From Prosthecomicrobium sp. N25 (GTDB lineage: Bacteria > Pseudomonadota > Alphaproteobacteria > Rhizobiales > Ancalomicrobiaceae): a stretch of DNA of 64,000 nt. Of this stretch, positions 8,820 to 18,914 are shown in pieces (position 1 is the first letter of the stretch; each line of letters begins with the position of its first letter). The notes under the pieces are model-generated. The model was not told where the DNA came from and ran no database searches. It worked only from the letters and a program-made list of their open reading frames with translations. The stretch is from the NCBI RefSeq assembly GCF_037203705.1, contig NZ_JBBCAT010000001.1, forward strand, positions 2,267,418-2,331,417, in the 5' to 3' direction. Made by a program: the position numbers and the translations under genes.

Positions 8820-9248
8820 TCACCCCTCCAGCACCAGCTCGACGCCCCCCTCCTCCAGGATCGCCCGGGAGCGCGGGAAGGCCGCGCCCCAGACCGGGTC
8901 ATCGAGGGCGGGGGCGGGGGAGACGAGCCGGGTGATGCCGGACTGGACGATTGCCCGGGCGCAGTCGATGCAGGGGAAGAACGTGCTGGCGATCGTGGCG
9001 CCGGCGAGGGCGCGCCCCTGCCGCGCGGCCGCGAAGATCGCGTTGCGCTCGGCGTGCTCCATCCAGACGAACCGCCCGTCGCCCTCGTGCCGCCAGTCGA
9101 GGTCGGCGACCCCGCGGGGAAACGTGTTGCAGGCCGCGATCGGGCCGCCGCCGTCGCACAACAGGACGGCCGCCCCGACCTGCCGGACGCGATTCGGGCT
9201 GCCGCCCGCGGCGGCCCTGGCCAGGTTCATCAGTTCGTCGAGCGTCAT
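8820..9248 (-). CDS. Deoxycytidylate-deaminase-like zinc enzyme
   Basis: 142 aa from the ATG at 9248, which follows a GGGGGA Shine-Dalgarno by about 6 bases; the longer reading upstream is Arg/Pro-rich and unlike the family. The zinc-binding and catalytic signature is intact: HAE in EHAERNAIFAAA, and PCxxC in FFPCIDCARAI. GGSPNRVRQVGAAVL and the N-terminal helix match the dCMP deaminase / ComE-type branch of the cytidine deaminase superfamily. It probably converts dCMP (or a related nucleotide) to dUMP for dTTP synthesis. It is divergent from the ABC binding-protein gene, with 230 bases between the two starts. Confidence 0.85.
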   Translation of the reverse strand: MTLDELMNLARAAAGGSPNRVRQVGAAVLLCDGGGPIAACNTFPRGVADLDWRHEGDGRFVWMEHAERNAIFAAARQGRALAGATIASTFFPCIDCARAIVQSGITRLVSPAPALDDPVWGAAFPRSRAILEEGGVELVLEG

Positions 9249-9478
9249 CGCGCGTTCCCCCGTCTCGCCCCAGCATCCCCGCCCGCCGGACCCATCGTCA
9301 ACCGCACGTGGCAGGGTCGGGCGGAGCAAAGAATCGACAGCTGGCTGACTTTTCATCGCGTGCGATAATTTCGAACGGATCTCTCGAAACTTGATTGTAT
9401 GGCGCACGCCCGACTGGTGCTTCACTGCCCCCGGCGGCCCCGGTGGCGGCCGTTTCCAAAGCACGGGGGGGTAGCGTC

Positions 9479-10507
9479 GTGGCACTCATCGATCGTCGTC
9501 ACCTGATCAAGGGCGCGGGTGCGGTCGCGGCCGGCGCCGCGGGGCTCGGCCCGCTCCTCACCATCGGGGCCACGGCCCAGGGCAAGCCGGTGCTGAACCT
9601 GCAGCTCGGCTGGCTCCTGTCCGGCAACCAGCTCGGCGAAGTCTGCGCCAAGGCGCTCGGCTACTACGACGCCGAGGGGCTCGACCTCAAGTTCCAGCCC
9701 GGCGGCCCGAACATCGACGGCGTTGCGGTCGTCGCCGCCGGCCGCTTCGAGGTCGGCCAGGTCTCGTCGAGCCCGTCGCTCATGCTCGCGGCCTCGCAGG
9801 ACATCCCCATCAAGTGCTTCGCCACCGGCGCCCAGGTCCACCCCTACACCTTCTTCTCCCTGAAGAAGAACCCCGTGCGGGAGCCGAAGGACCTGGTCGG
9901 CAAGAAGGTCGGCATCCAGGCGACCGGCGTCATCCTGCTCCGCGCCCTCCTCGCCAAGAACAAGATTCCCGAGAAGGACGTGACCATCGTGACGATCGGC
10001 GCCGACATGGCGCCCTTGATGACCGGCCAGGTCGACGTCGTCACCGGCTGGCTCACCAACACCACCGCCCTCAAGGTGCTCGGCGACCAGCGGGTCGAGA
10101 TGCGTCTCTGGGACACTGGCGTGCGGCTCTACGCGCTGCCCTACTACGCCACCGCAGACACCATCGCCAAGCAGGGACCGGTGCTCGGCAAGTTCCTCAC
10201 CGCCACCGGCAAGGGCTGGGCCTACGCCCGGGAGAACCCCGAGAAGGCGGTCGACTTCCTGGTCAAGGAGTTCCCGAACCTCGTCAAGGCGGACGAACTC
10301 GACGCGGCCGCCATCATGCTCCAGTACGCCTTCTCGGAGAAAACCAAGACCGAGGGCTGGGGCACCATGGACCCGGCCGTCTGGCAGGACCAGATCGCGC
10401 TCTACGCCGAGCTCGGCCAGTTCTCCAAGCGCGTGCCGAAGCTCGAGGAGGTCATGACGATGGAAATCCTCAAGGCGACCGCCGATTCCCGTCCGAAGGT
10501 CGGCTGA
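9479..10507 (+). CDS. ABC transporter substrate-binding protein (NMT1/THI5, SsuA/TauA type)
   Basis: 342 aa from GTG 9479, which has a GGGGGGG Shine-Dalgarno about 8 bases upstream. The N-terminus has a twin-arginine-like signal ([14 protein letters not shown]), so the protein is periplasmic. The body matches the family that binds nitrate, sulfonates, taurine, thiamine precursors or aromatic acids: [22 protein letters not shown], then [11 protein letters not shown] and [18 protein letters not shown]. It is the first gene of an importer operon followed by catabolic genes, so its ligand is likely an organic acid degraded by them. The exact ligand is unknown. Confidence 0.9.
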   Translation: MALIDRRHLIKGAGAVAAGAAGLGPLLTIGATAQGKPVLNLQLGWLLSGNQLGEVCAKALGYYDAEGLDLKFQPGGPNIDGVAVVAAGRFEVGQVSSSPSLMLAASQDIPIKCFATGAQVHPYTFFSLKKNPVREPKDLVGKKVGIQATGVILLRALLAKNKIPEKDVTIVTIGADMAPLMTGQVDVVTGWLTNTTALKVLGDQRVEMRLWDTGVRLYALPYYATADTIAKQGPVLGKFLTATGKGWAYARENPEKAVDFLVKEFPNLVKADELDAAAIMLQYAFSEKTKTEGWGTMDPAVWQDQIALYAELGQFSKRVPKLEEVMTMEILKATADSRPKVG

Positions 10508-10520
10508 GGCGGCCGGCCCC

Positions 10521-11294
10521 ATGGCTTCCCCCGCCGTTGACTGCCGAGACCTGTCGGTCCGCTTCATCAGCGAACGGCGCACCGTGACCGCGCTGGAATC
10601 CGTGTCCTTCTCGGTCGAGCCGGGCGGCTTCACGAGCCTGCTCGGCCCGTCCGGCTGCGGAAAGTCCACGCTCCTCCGGGTGGTGGCCGACCTGGTCGCC
10701 CCCTCCGAGGGCCGCGTCGCGGTCCTCGGCACCAGCCCCGAGGAGGCCCGCAAGGCGCGCGCCCTCGGCTTCGTCTTCCAGGACGCGGCGCTCCTGCCCT
10801 GGCGGACCGCGCTGCAGAACGTCGAGCTGCCGCTCGAGGTCGGCGGCCGGCGCGCCCTCGCCCCCGGAGCCGCCACCCCGCGCGAACTCCTCGCCCTCGT
10901 CGGCCTCGCCGGCTGGGAGAACAGCTTCCCGCACGAGCTCTCCGGCGGCATGCGCCAGCGCGTGTCGATCGCCCGGGCGCTTCTCGGCGGCCCGCGGCTC
11001 CTCCTCATGGACGAGCCCTTCGGGGCGCTCGACGAGATCACCCGCGACCGCCTGAACGGCGAGCTGCGCCGCATCTGGGCCGAGACGGGCACGACGATCC
11101 TGTTCGTCACCCATTCGGTCTACGAGGCGGTCTTCCTCGCCGAGCAGGTGCTGGTGCTCTCCGCCAACCCCGGCCGCGTCGCCGCCCTCGAGACCATCGG
11201 GCTGCCCCGCGACCGGGATCTCTCGATCCGCGACACCGCGGAGTTCGTGGCCATCGCGGCGCGCCTGCGCGCCCATCTCGGGAGCGCCCATTGA
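10521..11294 (+). CDS. ABC transporter ATP-binding protein (SsuB/TauB type)
   Basis: 257 aa. Complete nucleotide-binding domain: Walker [11 protein letters not shown]-loop [12 protein letters not shown], signature [16 protein letters not shown], Walker [14 protein letters not shown] and H-loop [13 protein letters not shown]. The sequence between Q-loop and signature has the short form typical of nitrate/sulfonate/taurine importers. It powers the import system of its neighbours. The start is 13 bases after the binding-protein stop, and its stop overlaps the permease start. Confidence 0.93.
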   Translation: MASPAVDCRDLSVRFISERRTVTALESVSFSVEPGGFTSLLGPSGCGKSTLLRVVADLVAPSEGRVAVLGTSPEEARKARALGFVFQDAALLPWRTALQNVELPLEVGGRRALAPGAATPRELLALVGLAGWENSFPHELSGGMRQRVSIARALLGGPRLLLMDEPFGALDEITRDRLNGELRRIWAETGTTILFVTHSVYEAVFLAEQVLVLSANPGRVAALETIGLPRDRDLSIRDTAEFVAIAARLRAHLGSAH

Positions 11295-12136
11295 ACTCCG
11301 CCCCGGACAACGCCGCCTTCCTGGCCCGCGCCGAGACGATCCGCCTCGCCGAGGAGGCCTTCCTGGCCGATCTCAAGCGGGCGCGCCTGAAGCGCCGCAT
11401 CCTGCCGGCCGCCGGCATCGCCGCCATGATCGCCACCTGGGCGCTCCTGGTCTACGTCCTGAAGGTCCCGCCCTTCGTCGCCCCCTCGCCGCAGCTCGTC
11501 GGGGTGACGCTCGTCTCCCGCTTCGACGTCCTGATGACGAACCTGCTGCCGACCGCGATCGAGGCCGTCTCCGGCTTCCTGCTCGGCAACCTGGCCGCCA
11601 TCGTGATCGCCACCGTGTTCGTCCACAAGAAGTCCATGGAACAGGCCTTCTTCCCCGTTGTGGTGCTCATCAACACCATCCCGGTCGTCGCCAAGGCCCC
11701 GATCCTCGTCCTGCTGCTCGGCAACGGCATGGAGCCGAAGATCGCCATCGCGGCGCTGATCTGCTTCTTCCCGACCCTCGTCAACATGGTGCGCGGGCTC
11801 GAATCCGTGAACCCGCAGTCGCTCGAGCTGATGAAGGTGCTCTCCGCCTCGAAGTCGGAGATCTTCTTCAAGCTGAGGCTCCTGAACGCCGTCCCCTATC
11901 TCTTCTCGGCCCTGAAGATCGCCGCCTCGACAGCGGTCATCGGCGCGATCGTCGGCGAGTGGATCGGTTCCACGACCGGCATCGGCGCCCTGATCATCCA
12001 GTCCACCTACAATTTCGACAGCGCCATGCTGTACGCGACCGTGATCGTCGGCTCGGCCTTCTCGGTCCTGTTCTTCCTCGCCATCTCGCTCGCCGAGCGC
12101 CTCGTGGTGCGCTGGCAGCCGCCCGTCGCGACCTGA
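11291..12136 (+). CDS. ABC transporter permease (SsuC/TauC type)
   Basis: 281 aa. Starts with TTG at 11291, overlapping the ATPase stop (TTGA), with GGGAG upstream: translational coupling. A long hydrophilic N-terminus of about 30 residues precedes TM1. The body has six predicted helices and the cytoplasmic EAA-like loop ([20 protein letters not shown]). It forms the membrane channel, probably as a homodimer since no second permease gene is present. Confidence 0.92.
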   Translation: MNSAPDNAAFLARAETIRLAEEAFLADLKRARLKRRILPAAGIAAMIATWALLVYVLKVPPFVAPSPQLVGVTLVSRFDVLMTNLLPTAIEAVSGFLLGNLAAIVIATVFVHKKSMEQAFFPVVVLINTIPVVAKAPILVLLLGNGMEPKIAIAALICFFPTLVNMVRGLESVNPQSLELMKVLSASKSEIFFKLRLLNAVPYLFSALKIAASTAVIGAIVGEWIGSTTGIGALIIQSTYNFDSAMLYATVIVGSAFSVLFFLAISLAERLVVRWQPPVAT

Positions 12137-12176
12137 CCGGCCGATCCGAACGCCCCAACCGACACGGGAGAGACCC

Positions 12177-13529
12177 ATGCCGCCTCTCGACCTCATCCCC
12201 GAATCCCCGGGCTCCGTCCCGGTCGTGGCGCGCGCCGACGTGGTCGTCGTCGGCGGCGGCCCGGCCGGCTTCGCGGCGGCGGTCGCGGCGCGGCGCGAGG
12301 GCTGCTCGGTCGTCCTGATCGAGCGCTACCCCTATCTCGGCGGCCTCGCTTCCGGCGGCATGGTCCTCGTGCTCGACGACATGAACAACGGCCAGGAGGT
12401 CACCGTCACGGGCCTCTGCATGGAGATGATCGAGCGGATGGCCCGCATCGGCGCCGCCGTCTATCCCCCCGTGGAGGACCGCCGCCAGGGCTGGGACGTC
12501 TACCGCACCTGGGCGCCCTGGGGCCTCTTCGACTTCCGCACAGACTCGAAGCCGAACGCCATCGTGATGGCCGCCGCCTTCGACCCGGACGGCTGGAAGC
12601 GGGTCTCCAACGAGATGATCGTCGAGGCGGGCGTCGACGTGCGCCTGCACTCGTGGTTCTCCAAAGCGATCGTCCGCGACGGCCGGATCGCGGGCGTGAT
12701 CTGCGAGACCAAGGCTGGCCGCCAGGCGATCCTTGGCGATGTGGTGATCGACACCTCCGGCGACCTCGACGTGGCCGCCGCGGCGGGGGCGAAGTTCACC
12801 GACGGCGCCTATATGGTGACGACGGTGTTCCGCCTCGGCGGCGTCGACACGGAGGCCGCCGAGCGCTTCCGCTACGAGGATCCGGACGCCTTCGCCAAGG
12901 TCGACAAGCAGGCGAAGCGCACCATCGGCGGCTCCTGGGACCGCTGGTGGCTGAAGACCCCGCTGCCCGGCATCGTCTGGTGCAACTGCCCGCACATGAC
13001 CGGCCTCGACGCCATGAAGGTCGAGGACCAGACCCGGGCCGACTTCGAGGGCCGCCGGCGCATCTACGCGCTCGTCGACTTCGTCCGCGCCAACATGCCC
13101 GGCTTCGAAAGGTGCTACGTGGTCGACGTCGCCCCGCAGCTCGGCGTCCGTCAGACGCGCCTGCTGGAGGGCGAATACGTGGTCACCAAGGACGACGTGA
13201 ACCACCGCGTCCACTTCCACGACACGGTCGCCCGCGGCCGCGACTACTACACGCCCTACCGCGCCATGCTGCCCAAGGACGTCGACGGCCTGCTGGTCGC
13301 CGGCCGCCACTATTCGGCGACCGAATCCGCCCAGAAGCTGTCGCGCGAGATCCCGCCCTGCATGTCCATGGGCCAGTCCGCCGGCGTCGCCGCCGCGCTC
13401 GCCGTCTCCGCCGGGATCGCGCCGCGCAGGGTCGACCCGAAGGCGATCTGCGCCCGCGTCCGCGCCCAGGGCGGCGACCCCGGCGACATCCCCTCCGACA
13501 ACGCCCGCATCATGGAGACTGCCGCGTGA
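12177..13529 (+). CDS. FAD-dependent oxidoreductase (FAD_oxidored family)
   Basis: 450 aa. The N-terminal FAD-binding motif VVVVGGGPAGFAAAVAARREG is followed by GGLASGGMV. The C-terminal motif GLLVAGRHYSATESAQKL...GQSAGVAAALAV is typical of the PF12831 family of uncharacterised flavoproteins. No NAD(P)-binding second Rossmann motif is obvious, so the electron acceptor is unclear. It lies 40 bases after the permease with a GGGAG Shine-Dalgarno and ends overlapping the CoA-transferase start, so it is part of the same operon and presumably oxidises the imported substrate or an intermediate. Confidence 0.87.
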   Translation: MPPLDLIPESPGSVPVVARADVVVVGGGPAGFAAAVAARREGCSVVLIERYPYLGGLASGGMVLVLDDMNNGQEVTVTGLCMEMIERMARIGAAVYPPVEDRRQGWDVYRTWAPWGLFDFRTDSKPNAIVMAAAFDPDGWKRVSNEMIVEAGVDVRLHSWFSKAIVRDGRIAGVICETKAGRQAILGDVVIDTSGDLDVAAAAGAKFTDGAYMVTTVFRLGGVDTEAAERFRYEDPDAFAKVDKQAKRTIGGSWDRWWLKTPLPGIVWCNCPHMTGLDAMKVEDQTRADFEGRRRIYALVDFVRANMPGFERCYVVDVAPQLGVRQTRLLEGEYVVTKDDVNHRVHFHDTVARGRDYYTPYRAMLPKDVDGLLVAGRHYSATESAQKLSREIPPCMSMGQSAGVAAALAVSAGIAPRRVDPKAICARVRAQGGDPGDIPSDNARIMETAA

Positions 13530-14692
13530 GCGCTCCCGCCGACCTGCCGCTCTCCGGCATCCGCGTCGTCGATTTCACCCAGGTCATGATGGGGCCGGTG
13601 GCGACTCAGATGCTTGCCGATTACGGTGCCGACGTCATCAAGATCGAGAAGCCCGGCACCGGCGACCTGTCCCGCACCGCCTTCCCGAACGACCCTGCGG
13701 GCCTGCTCGGTCCCGTCTACTGCTCGCTCAACCGCAACAAGCGCTCGATCGTGCTCGACACCCGCTCGCCGGAGGGCCGCGAGGCCGTGCTGCGGCTGAT
13801 CGGGACCGCCGACGTGGTGGTCAACAACTTCCGCGCGGGCGTCATGGAGCGGCTCGGCTTCGGTTACGAGGAGCTGGCGAAGCTGAACCCGCGCCTGATC
13901 TACGCGGTCGGCACCGGCTTCGGCCTGGTCGGCCCCTATGCCCACAAGGGCGGCCAGGACGTGCTGGCGCAGGCCATGTCGGGCGTCATGCACCGGCGCT
14001 CGGACGCGCACCTGCCGCTCTCCATCTACCCGACCACCTTCGCCGACTATTCGGCCGGCATGCACCTCGTCCAGGGCGTGCTCCTCGCCCTCCTGCAGCG
14101 CGAGAAGACGGGCAGGGGACAGCGCATCAGCGTCTCGCTCCTCGATTCCATGCTCGCCGCGCAGACCCAGGAGGCGGCCGCCCACCTGATGCGGGGCCGC
14201 GAGGTGAACTGGGGCGCCATGCCGCTCTCCGGCGTCTTCGAGACGACCGACGGGGCGGTGGTCCTCGTCGGCGCCTTCAAGGCCAACCCCTTGCGCGACA
14301 TCTCCGCCGCACTGGAAATCGACGACCTGTCCCAGGACCCGCGCTTCACCGCCCATCCCGAGCAGGTCGCCAATAAGGCGGCCCTGCACGCGATCTTCCG
14401 CGCCCGTTTCGCGACCAACACGACGGCCCACTGGCTCGGCCGCCTTGAGGCCCAGGACCTTCTCTGCGCGCCCGTCCGGACGCTCGCCGAGGCGCTCGCC
14501 GACGAGCAGACCGCGATCAACGGCATGGTCATGGAGGCGGACGGCGCGGTCGAGCGGATCCGGGTCGTCGGCTCTCCCGTCCACATGGAGGCCGCGCCCG
14601 TCACGATCCGCCTCCCGCCCGCCCATCTGGGGCAGCACACCCGCGAGATCCTCGATGAGATCGGTCTCGGCGCGGCACGGGCGGCCGAGTGA
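13526..14692 (+). CDS. Class III CoA-transferase (CaiB/BaiF family)
   Basis: 388 aa from GTG 13526 (GTGA overlap with the upstream stop). Family signatures: IRVVDFTQVMMGPVATQMLADYG at the N-terminus, DVIKIEKPGTGD, NKRSIVLD, VVVNNFRAG, and the catalytic Asp in GGQDVLAQAMSG. These enzymes transfer CoA from a donor such as succinyl-CoA to a carboxylic acid through an Asp-CoA intermediate. Together with the downstream hydratase this suggests activation of an imported carboxylate to its CoA thioester. Confidence 0.92.
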   Translation: MSAPADLPLSGIRVVDFTQVMMGPVATQMLADYGADVIKIEKPGTGDLSRTAFPNDPAGLLGPVYCSLNRNKRSIVLDTRSPEGREAVLRLIGTADVVVNNFRAGVMERLGFGYEELAKLNPRLIYAVGTGFGLVGPYAHKGGQDVLAQAMSGVMHRRSDAHLPLSIYPTTFADYSAGMHLVQGVLLALLQREKTGRGQRISVSLLDSMLAAQTQEAAAHLMRGREVNWGAMPLSGVFETTDGAVVLVGAFKANPLRDISAALEIDDLSQDPRFTAHPEQVANKAALHAIFRARFATNTTAHWLGRLEAQDLLCAPVRTLAEALADEQTAINGMVMEADGAVERIRVVGSPVHMEAAPVTIRLPPAHLGQHTREILDEIGLGAARAAE

Positions 14693-15468
14693 TGCCGGTC
14701 CGCTTCGAGATCCTCGACCATGTCGCCCGGGTGACGATCGACCGCCCCGAGGTCCTGAACGCCGTCGATGCGGCCACCGAGCAGGAGCTGGATCGGATCT
14801 GGTCGGCCATCGAGACCGACCGGTCGGTGCGCGTCGTCGTGCTCACCGGCGCTGGCGACCGCGCGTTTTCCACCGGCGCCGACATGAAGAACAGCGGCGG
14901 CTCGTCCGGCCTCGACTACTGGGCGGCGGCCCGGCCGAACGGCTTCGGCGGCATCGCGCTCCGCCAGACCCTGGACGTGCCCGTGATCGCCCGGGTCAAC
15001 GGCCACGCGGCCGGCGGCGGCTTCGAGATGGTGCTCGGCTGCGACATCGTGGTGGCCGCCGAAGAGGCGACCTTCAGCCTGCCCGAAGCCCGCGTCGGCC
15101 GCATGCCGCTTGACGGCGGCATGACGCTCCTCCAGCGCCAGATCCCGTTCCGAGCCGCGATGGGCATCATGCTGACCGGACGGCGCGTGAAGGCGCCCGA
15201 GGCCCTGGCGCTCGGCATCGTCAACGAGGTCGTGCCGCGCGCCGACCTCGACGCGGCCACCCACCGCTGGGTCGCCGACGTGCTCGCCTGCGCGCCCCTG
15301 TCGATCCGGGCCATCAAGCAGACCGTCCGGCGCACCGCCCATCTCACCGCCGCGGAGGCGCAGGGCCAGCGCCTGCCGGCGCTCGTCGAGGCGCTCCGCT
15401 CCGAGGATGCGGAGGAGGGGGTCCGCGCCTTCCGGGAGAAGCGCAAGCCGGACTGGAAGGGACGCTGA
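14692..15468 (+). CDS. Enoyl-CoA hydratase/isomerase family protein (crotonase)
   Basis: 258 aa. Oxyanion-hole segments FSTGADMK and HAAGGGFEMVLG are present. The two acids used for hydration in crotonase both appear: Glu in GGGFEM and Glu in SLPEARVGRMP. Hydratase activity is therefore possible, although the family includes isomerases and hydrolases. ATG 14692 overlaps the CoA-transferase stop by one base; GTG 14689 is an alternative. It acts in the cytosol, likely on the acyl-CoA made by its neighbour. Confidence 0.9.
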   Translation: MPVRFEILDHVARVTIDRPEVLNAVDAATEQELDRIWSAIETDRSVRVVVLTGAGDRAFSTGADMKNSGGSSGLDYWAAARPNGFGGIALRQTLDVPVIARVNGHAAGGGFEMVLGCDIVVAAEEATFSLPEARVGRMPLDGGMTLLQRQIPFRAAMGIMLTGRRVKAPEALALGIVNEVVPRADLDAATHRWVADVLACAPLSIRAIKQTVRRTAHLTAAEAQGQRLPALVEALRSEDAEEGVRAFREKRKPDWKGR

Positions 15469-15517
15469 GAGGCGCGATAAGCTCGGCGTTCCCTTCCGGT
15501 GACCCGCCCAGGACGCC

Positions 15518-16423
15518 ATGCTGCACGCCGCCGCGCTCTACTACTTCCGCGAAGTGGCCCGCGTCGGCTCGATCCGCAAGGCGGCGAGCGCCCTCAACGT
15601 CGCGGCGAGCGCGCTCAACCGGCAGATCCTCAACCTCGAGGCAGACTTGGGCACCGCGCTGTTCGACAGGGTGCCGGGCGGCATGCGCCTCACCGTGGCG
15701 GGCGACCTGCTGCTCCGCCACGTGACCGACACGCTGCACGACTTCGACCGCCTGCGCGTCGCCATCGACGATCTGAAGGCCGCCCGCACCGGCCACGTCG
15801 CGGTGGCCGCGGTGGACAGCCTTCTGGTCGACTTCCTGCCCCGCGCCATCCACCGCTTCCGCGCCGACTTCCCGGCCGTGACCTACACCGTCATGGCCGT
15901 GCAGCCGCCCGAGGTGGCGAGCCTCGTCGCCTCCGGCGAGATCGACCTTGGCTTCACCTTCGTCGGCAAGGTCCCCGGCTCGCTCCACTTCATGGCCGAG
16001 ATCTCCGCACCGATCGGCGTCGTGATGCGGGCCGACCATCCGCTCGCCTCGCGCATGGTCATCGAGTTCGACGAGGTCGCCCGCTATCCGATCCTGACCC
16101 AGTCCGGGCCGCTGCCGAGGGGCGCCGACGTGGACGAGGCTTTCGGCACCTTCAAGAACCAGCTCAGGCCGACGATCCAGTCGAACTCCATCCAGATGCT
16201 GAAGCTCGCCATCATGCTCAACATGGGGCTCGCCTTCTTCACCCGGCTCGGCTTCCTGCACGAGATCGAGCAGGGCGACCTCGCCTGGCGCCCGCTCGCC
16301 TCGGCGGCCATCAACACCTTGCGGCTCGGGCTGCTGGTCTCCCCCCACCGCGACCTGAGCCCGGCGGCCCAGCAGCTCGCGCGCCGGCTGTCCGAGGACC
16401 TGCACAAGTTCGCGGCGATTTGA
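15518..16423 (+). CDS. LysR-family transcriptional regulator
   Basis: 301 aa. N-terminal winged helix (residues 1-60) contains YYFREVARVGSIRKAASALNVAASALNRQI and the linker helix LEADLGTALFDR. The rest is the two-lobe effector-binding domain. It lies 49 bases after the hydratase on the same strand rather than divergent, which is unusual for LysR but still points to control of the catabolic block at 9.5-15.5 kb. The inducer is probably an intermediate of that pathway. Confidence 0.93.
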   Translation: MLHAAALYYFREVARVGSIRKAASALNVAASALNRQILNLEADLGTALFDRVPGGMRLTVAGDLLLRHVTDTLHDFDRLRVAIDDLKAARTGHVAVAAVDSLLVDFLPRAIHRFRADFPAVTYTVMAVQPPEVASLVASGEIDLGFTFVGKVPGSLHFMAEISAPIGVVMRADHPLASRMVIEFDEVARYPILTQSGPLPRGADVDEAFGTFKNQLRPTIQSNSIQMLKLAIMLNMGLAFFTRLGFLHEIEQGDLAWRPLASAAINTLRLGLLVSPHRDLSPAAQQLARRLSEDLHKFAAI

Positions 16424-16576
16424 CCGGTGTGCCCGGGCGGCCGCCCCCGGCGGCGTGCCTCCCGTCTCCGCCCGATTTCCTACTTGTCCGCGCCCGGACC
16501 GGGGGCTAATGATCCCCGCGCCGGGCCCGCGCCGCGCCTGAAGCGGCCGGGACGATCCGCCGAGCCGGGGGACCTC

Positions 16577-17239
16577 ATGACGAATTTCGCCAAGGCGCGC
16601 AGGACCATGGTCGACAACCAGCTGCGCACCAACGACGTGACGGATCTCCGCATCCTCGACGCCTTCGACGCGCTCCCGCGGGAGCTCTTCGTGCCGCGCG
16701 CTCTCGCCCCGCTCGCCTACATCGACGAGCACCTGCAGGTGAAGGCCGGCCCGCCGCCGCGCTACCTCATGCAGCCGGCCCCGCTCGCCCGGCTCATCCA
16801 GCTCGCCGCCGTCCGCCCGGGCGAGAAGGTGCTCGTGGTCGGCGCCGGCACCGGCTACGCCGCCGCGCTCCTGGCCCGCCTGGACGCCAAGGTGATCGCG
16901 CTCGAGTCCGATCCCGATCTCGCCGCCGAGGCCCGCAAGGCGCTGGCGGTGGCCGGCGCGGCGGACGTCGAGGTCGTGACCGGCCCGCTCGCCGAGGGCG
17001 TGCCCGCCGCGGCGCCCTTCGACGTGATCCTGCTCGACGGCTCCGTCGAGGTGCTGCCCGAATCGCTCGGCCGCCAACTCGCCGAGGGCGGGCGCCTGGT
17101 CGCCGTGGAAGGGCGCGGTCTCGCCGGCAAGGCGCGGATCTGGATCCGGACCGGCGACGAGATTTCGCCTCGCATGGCCTTCAATTGCGCGGCCCGCCCG
17201 CTGCCCGGATTCGAGAAGGTTCCGGCCTTCGAGTTCTGA
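16577..17239 (+). CDS. pcm: Protein-L-isoaspartate O-methyltransferase-family protein
   Basis: 220 aa. PIMT-family features: RRTMVDNQLRTNDVTD at the N-terminus, the SAM-binding motif KVLVVGAGTGYAAALLA, and the acidic residue ending the next strand (VIALESD). The family repairs isoaspartyl residues in aged proteins. In alphaproteobacteria this homologue commonly lies directly upstream of tolC, as here, and the Thr/Ser active-site motif of classical Pcm is replaced by LMQPAP, so its substrate may differ. ATG 16577 follows GGGG by about 8 bases. Confidence 0.85.
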   Translation: MTNFAKARRTMVDNQLRTNDVTDLRILDAFDALPRELFVPRALAPLAYIDEHLQVKAGPPPRYLMQPAPLARLIQLAAVRPGEKVLVVGAGTGYAAALLARLDAKVIALESDPDLAAEARKALAVAGAADVEVVTGPLAEGVPAAAPFDVILLDGSVEVLPESLGRQLAEGGRLVAVEGRGLAGKARIWIRTGDEISPRMAFNCAARPLPGFEKVPAFEF

Positions 17240-17480
17240 GCCGGGCGACAAAAATCAGGATCTACATGCCCTTACGGAACGCGGTCGATCCGCCGGCGCG
17301 TGCCGGGCCGAAACGTCTCGGCCGGACCTGTCGCCCACTGTTGCGTGAGGGCCGCACTGCATCAGATTTGTCTTTGCCCCCCGGCCCTTGAGGCGGCATG
17401 GCGTCCCCGATGATGCTACAAATCGGGGCGCCTTGGAATCGATGCGTTCGGACTCTGTCGAACGGACGGGAGTTGGGCAC

Positions 17481-18914
17481 TTGAAGGTTAAGCGGTACCT
17501 CCAGTCCGGCGTGTTGGCCCTCCTCATGGCCGGGACGTCCGGTTCGGCCATGGCGCAGACGCTTCTGGACGCGCTTTCCCTCGCCTATTCCAACAACCCG
17601 GACCTGAACGAGCAGCGCTCGCGCACGCGCTCGGCGGACGAGAACGTCAACATTGCCCTGTCCGGCTACCGTCCCCAGATCAACCTGAACGCCTCCTCGG
17701 TCTGGACGTCCAGCCGCACCAACCGGTTCACGAACGCGCCGGGCAAGACGACGCCCCCGCTCGACGTCAGCGCCGACACGAGCGGCCTCCAGCGGAACAT
17801 CCAGCTGAGCCTGGTCCAGCCGATCTTCTCGGGCTTCCAGACGACGAACTCCGTGAAGCAGAACGAGGCCGCCGTGCTGGCCCAGCGGGAGTTCACGCGG
17901 AACACCGAGCAGCAGATTCTCTTCGATGCCGGCACGGCCTTCATGGACGTGATCCGCGACACGGCCCTGGTCGGCCTGCAGGAGACCAACGTCAAGTTCC
18001 TCACCGAGCAGGTCCGCGCGGCGCGCGACCGCTTCGCCGTCGGCGAGGGCACGCGCACGGACGTCGCGCAGGCGGAGGCCCGCCAGCAGCTCGCCGTCTC
18101 GCAGCTGAACAGCGCCCGCGCCCAGGCCAACTCGAGCCGCGCCCGCTTCCGCCAGGTGATCGGCGTCGAGCCCGGCCGGCTGACCGGATCCGTGCCGTTC
18201 GAGAGGCTTCTCCCCAAGAACGGCCCGCAGGCGGTCGACATCGCCCAGGTCCGTCACCCCGCGATCCTGGCGGGCGTGCACAACATCGACGTCGCCTCCT
18301 TCAACATGAAGGTGATCGAGGGCGACCTCCTGCCCCAGGTCAACCTGCAGGGCGCCGTGTCGCGCACGCTGAGTGAATCCAATGCGACGGGCAGCCTCCA
18401 GCCCGGACGCACGCGCTCGAACACCAACAACGCCCAGATCGGCATCAACGTCACGGTGCCCATCTACCAGGGCGGCGCCGAATACGCCCGCGTCCGGAAG
18501 GCCAAGGAAGACCTCGGCACGGCGCGGATCCAGCTCGACTCGACGCGCGACTTCGTCCGCCGCACCGCGATCGCCGCCTTCGGCCAGTATGAGGCCGCCG
18601 GCGCCTCGATCATCGCCGCCCGCGCCCAGGTCGAAGCGGCGCGCCTCGCCCTCAACGGCGTCATCGAGGAGCAGCGGGTCGGCCAGCGCACCACCCTGGA
18701 CGTCCTGAACGCCCAGGCCGAACTCATCGACGCCCAGGTCAACCAGGTTCTCGCCGAGCGCAATCGCGTGGTCGCCGCCTTCGCGCTGACCGCCGCGATC
18801 GGCAAGCTGGACGCCGAGAACCTGAGCCTCAAGGTCGTCAAGTACGATCCGGTCCAGCACTACGACGCCGTCCGCGACAAGTGGTTCGGCCTGCGCACGC
18901 CTGACGGGCGCTGA
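17481..18914 (+). CDS. tolC: TolC-family outer-membrane channel protein
   Basis: About 477 aa. A signal peptide (KRYLQSGVLALLMAG ... SAMAQ) precedes the mature LLDALSLAYSNNPDLNEQRSR start, the usual OEP repeat opening. The two repeats contain QPIFSGFQT and VPIYQGGAEYARVRKA, the beta-barrel and hinge motifs of TolC. It forms a trimeric outer-membrane exit duct for type I secretion and RND efflux pumps. TTG 17481 with GGGAG 8 bases upstream puts the signal peptide at the very N-terminus; the ATG at 17442 would add 13 residues. Confidence 0.93.
   Translation: MKVKRYLQSGVLALLMAGTSGSAMAQTLLDALSLAYSNNPDLNEQRSRTRSADENVNIALSGYRPQINLNASSVWTSSRTNRFTNAPGKTTPPLDVSADTSGLQRNIQLSLVQPIFSGFQTTNSVKQNEAAVLAQREFTRNTEQQILFDAGTAFMDVIRDTALVGLQETNVKFLTEQVRAARDRFAVGEGTRTDVAQAEARQQLAVSQLNSARAQANSSRARFRQVIGVEPGRLTGSVPFERLLPKNGPQAVDIAQVRHPAILAGVHNIDVASFNMKVIEGDLLPQVNLQGAVSRTLSESNATGSLQPGRTRSNTNNAQIGINVTVPIYQGGAEYARVRKAKEDLGTARIQLDSTRDFVRRTAIAAFGQYEAAGASIIAARAQVEAARLALNGVIEEQRVGQRTTLDVLNAQAELIDAQVNQVLAERNRVVAAFALTAAIGKLDAENLSLKVVKYDPVQHYDAVRDKWFGLRTPDGR

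Noticed and set aside
8695-8820. Integration site at tRNA-Cys
   Set aside because: No repeated tRNA 3' end, integrase or composition change is found downstream of the tRNA.
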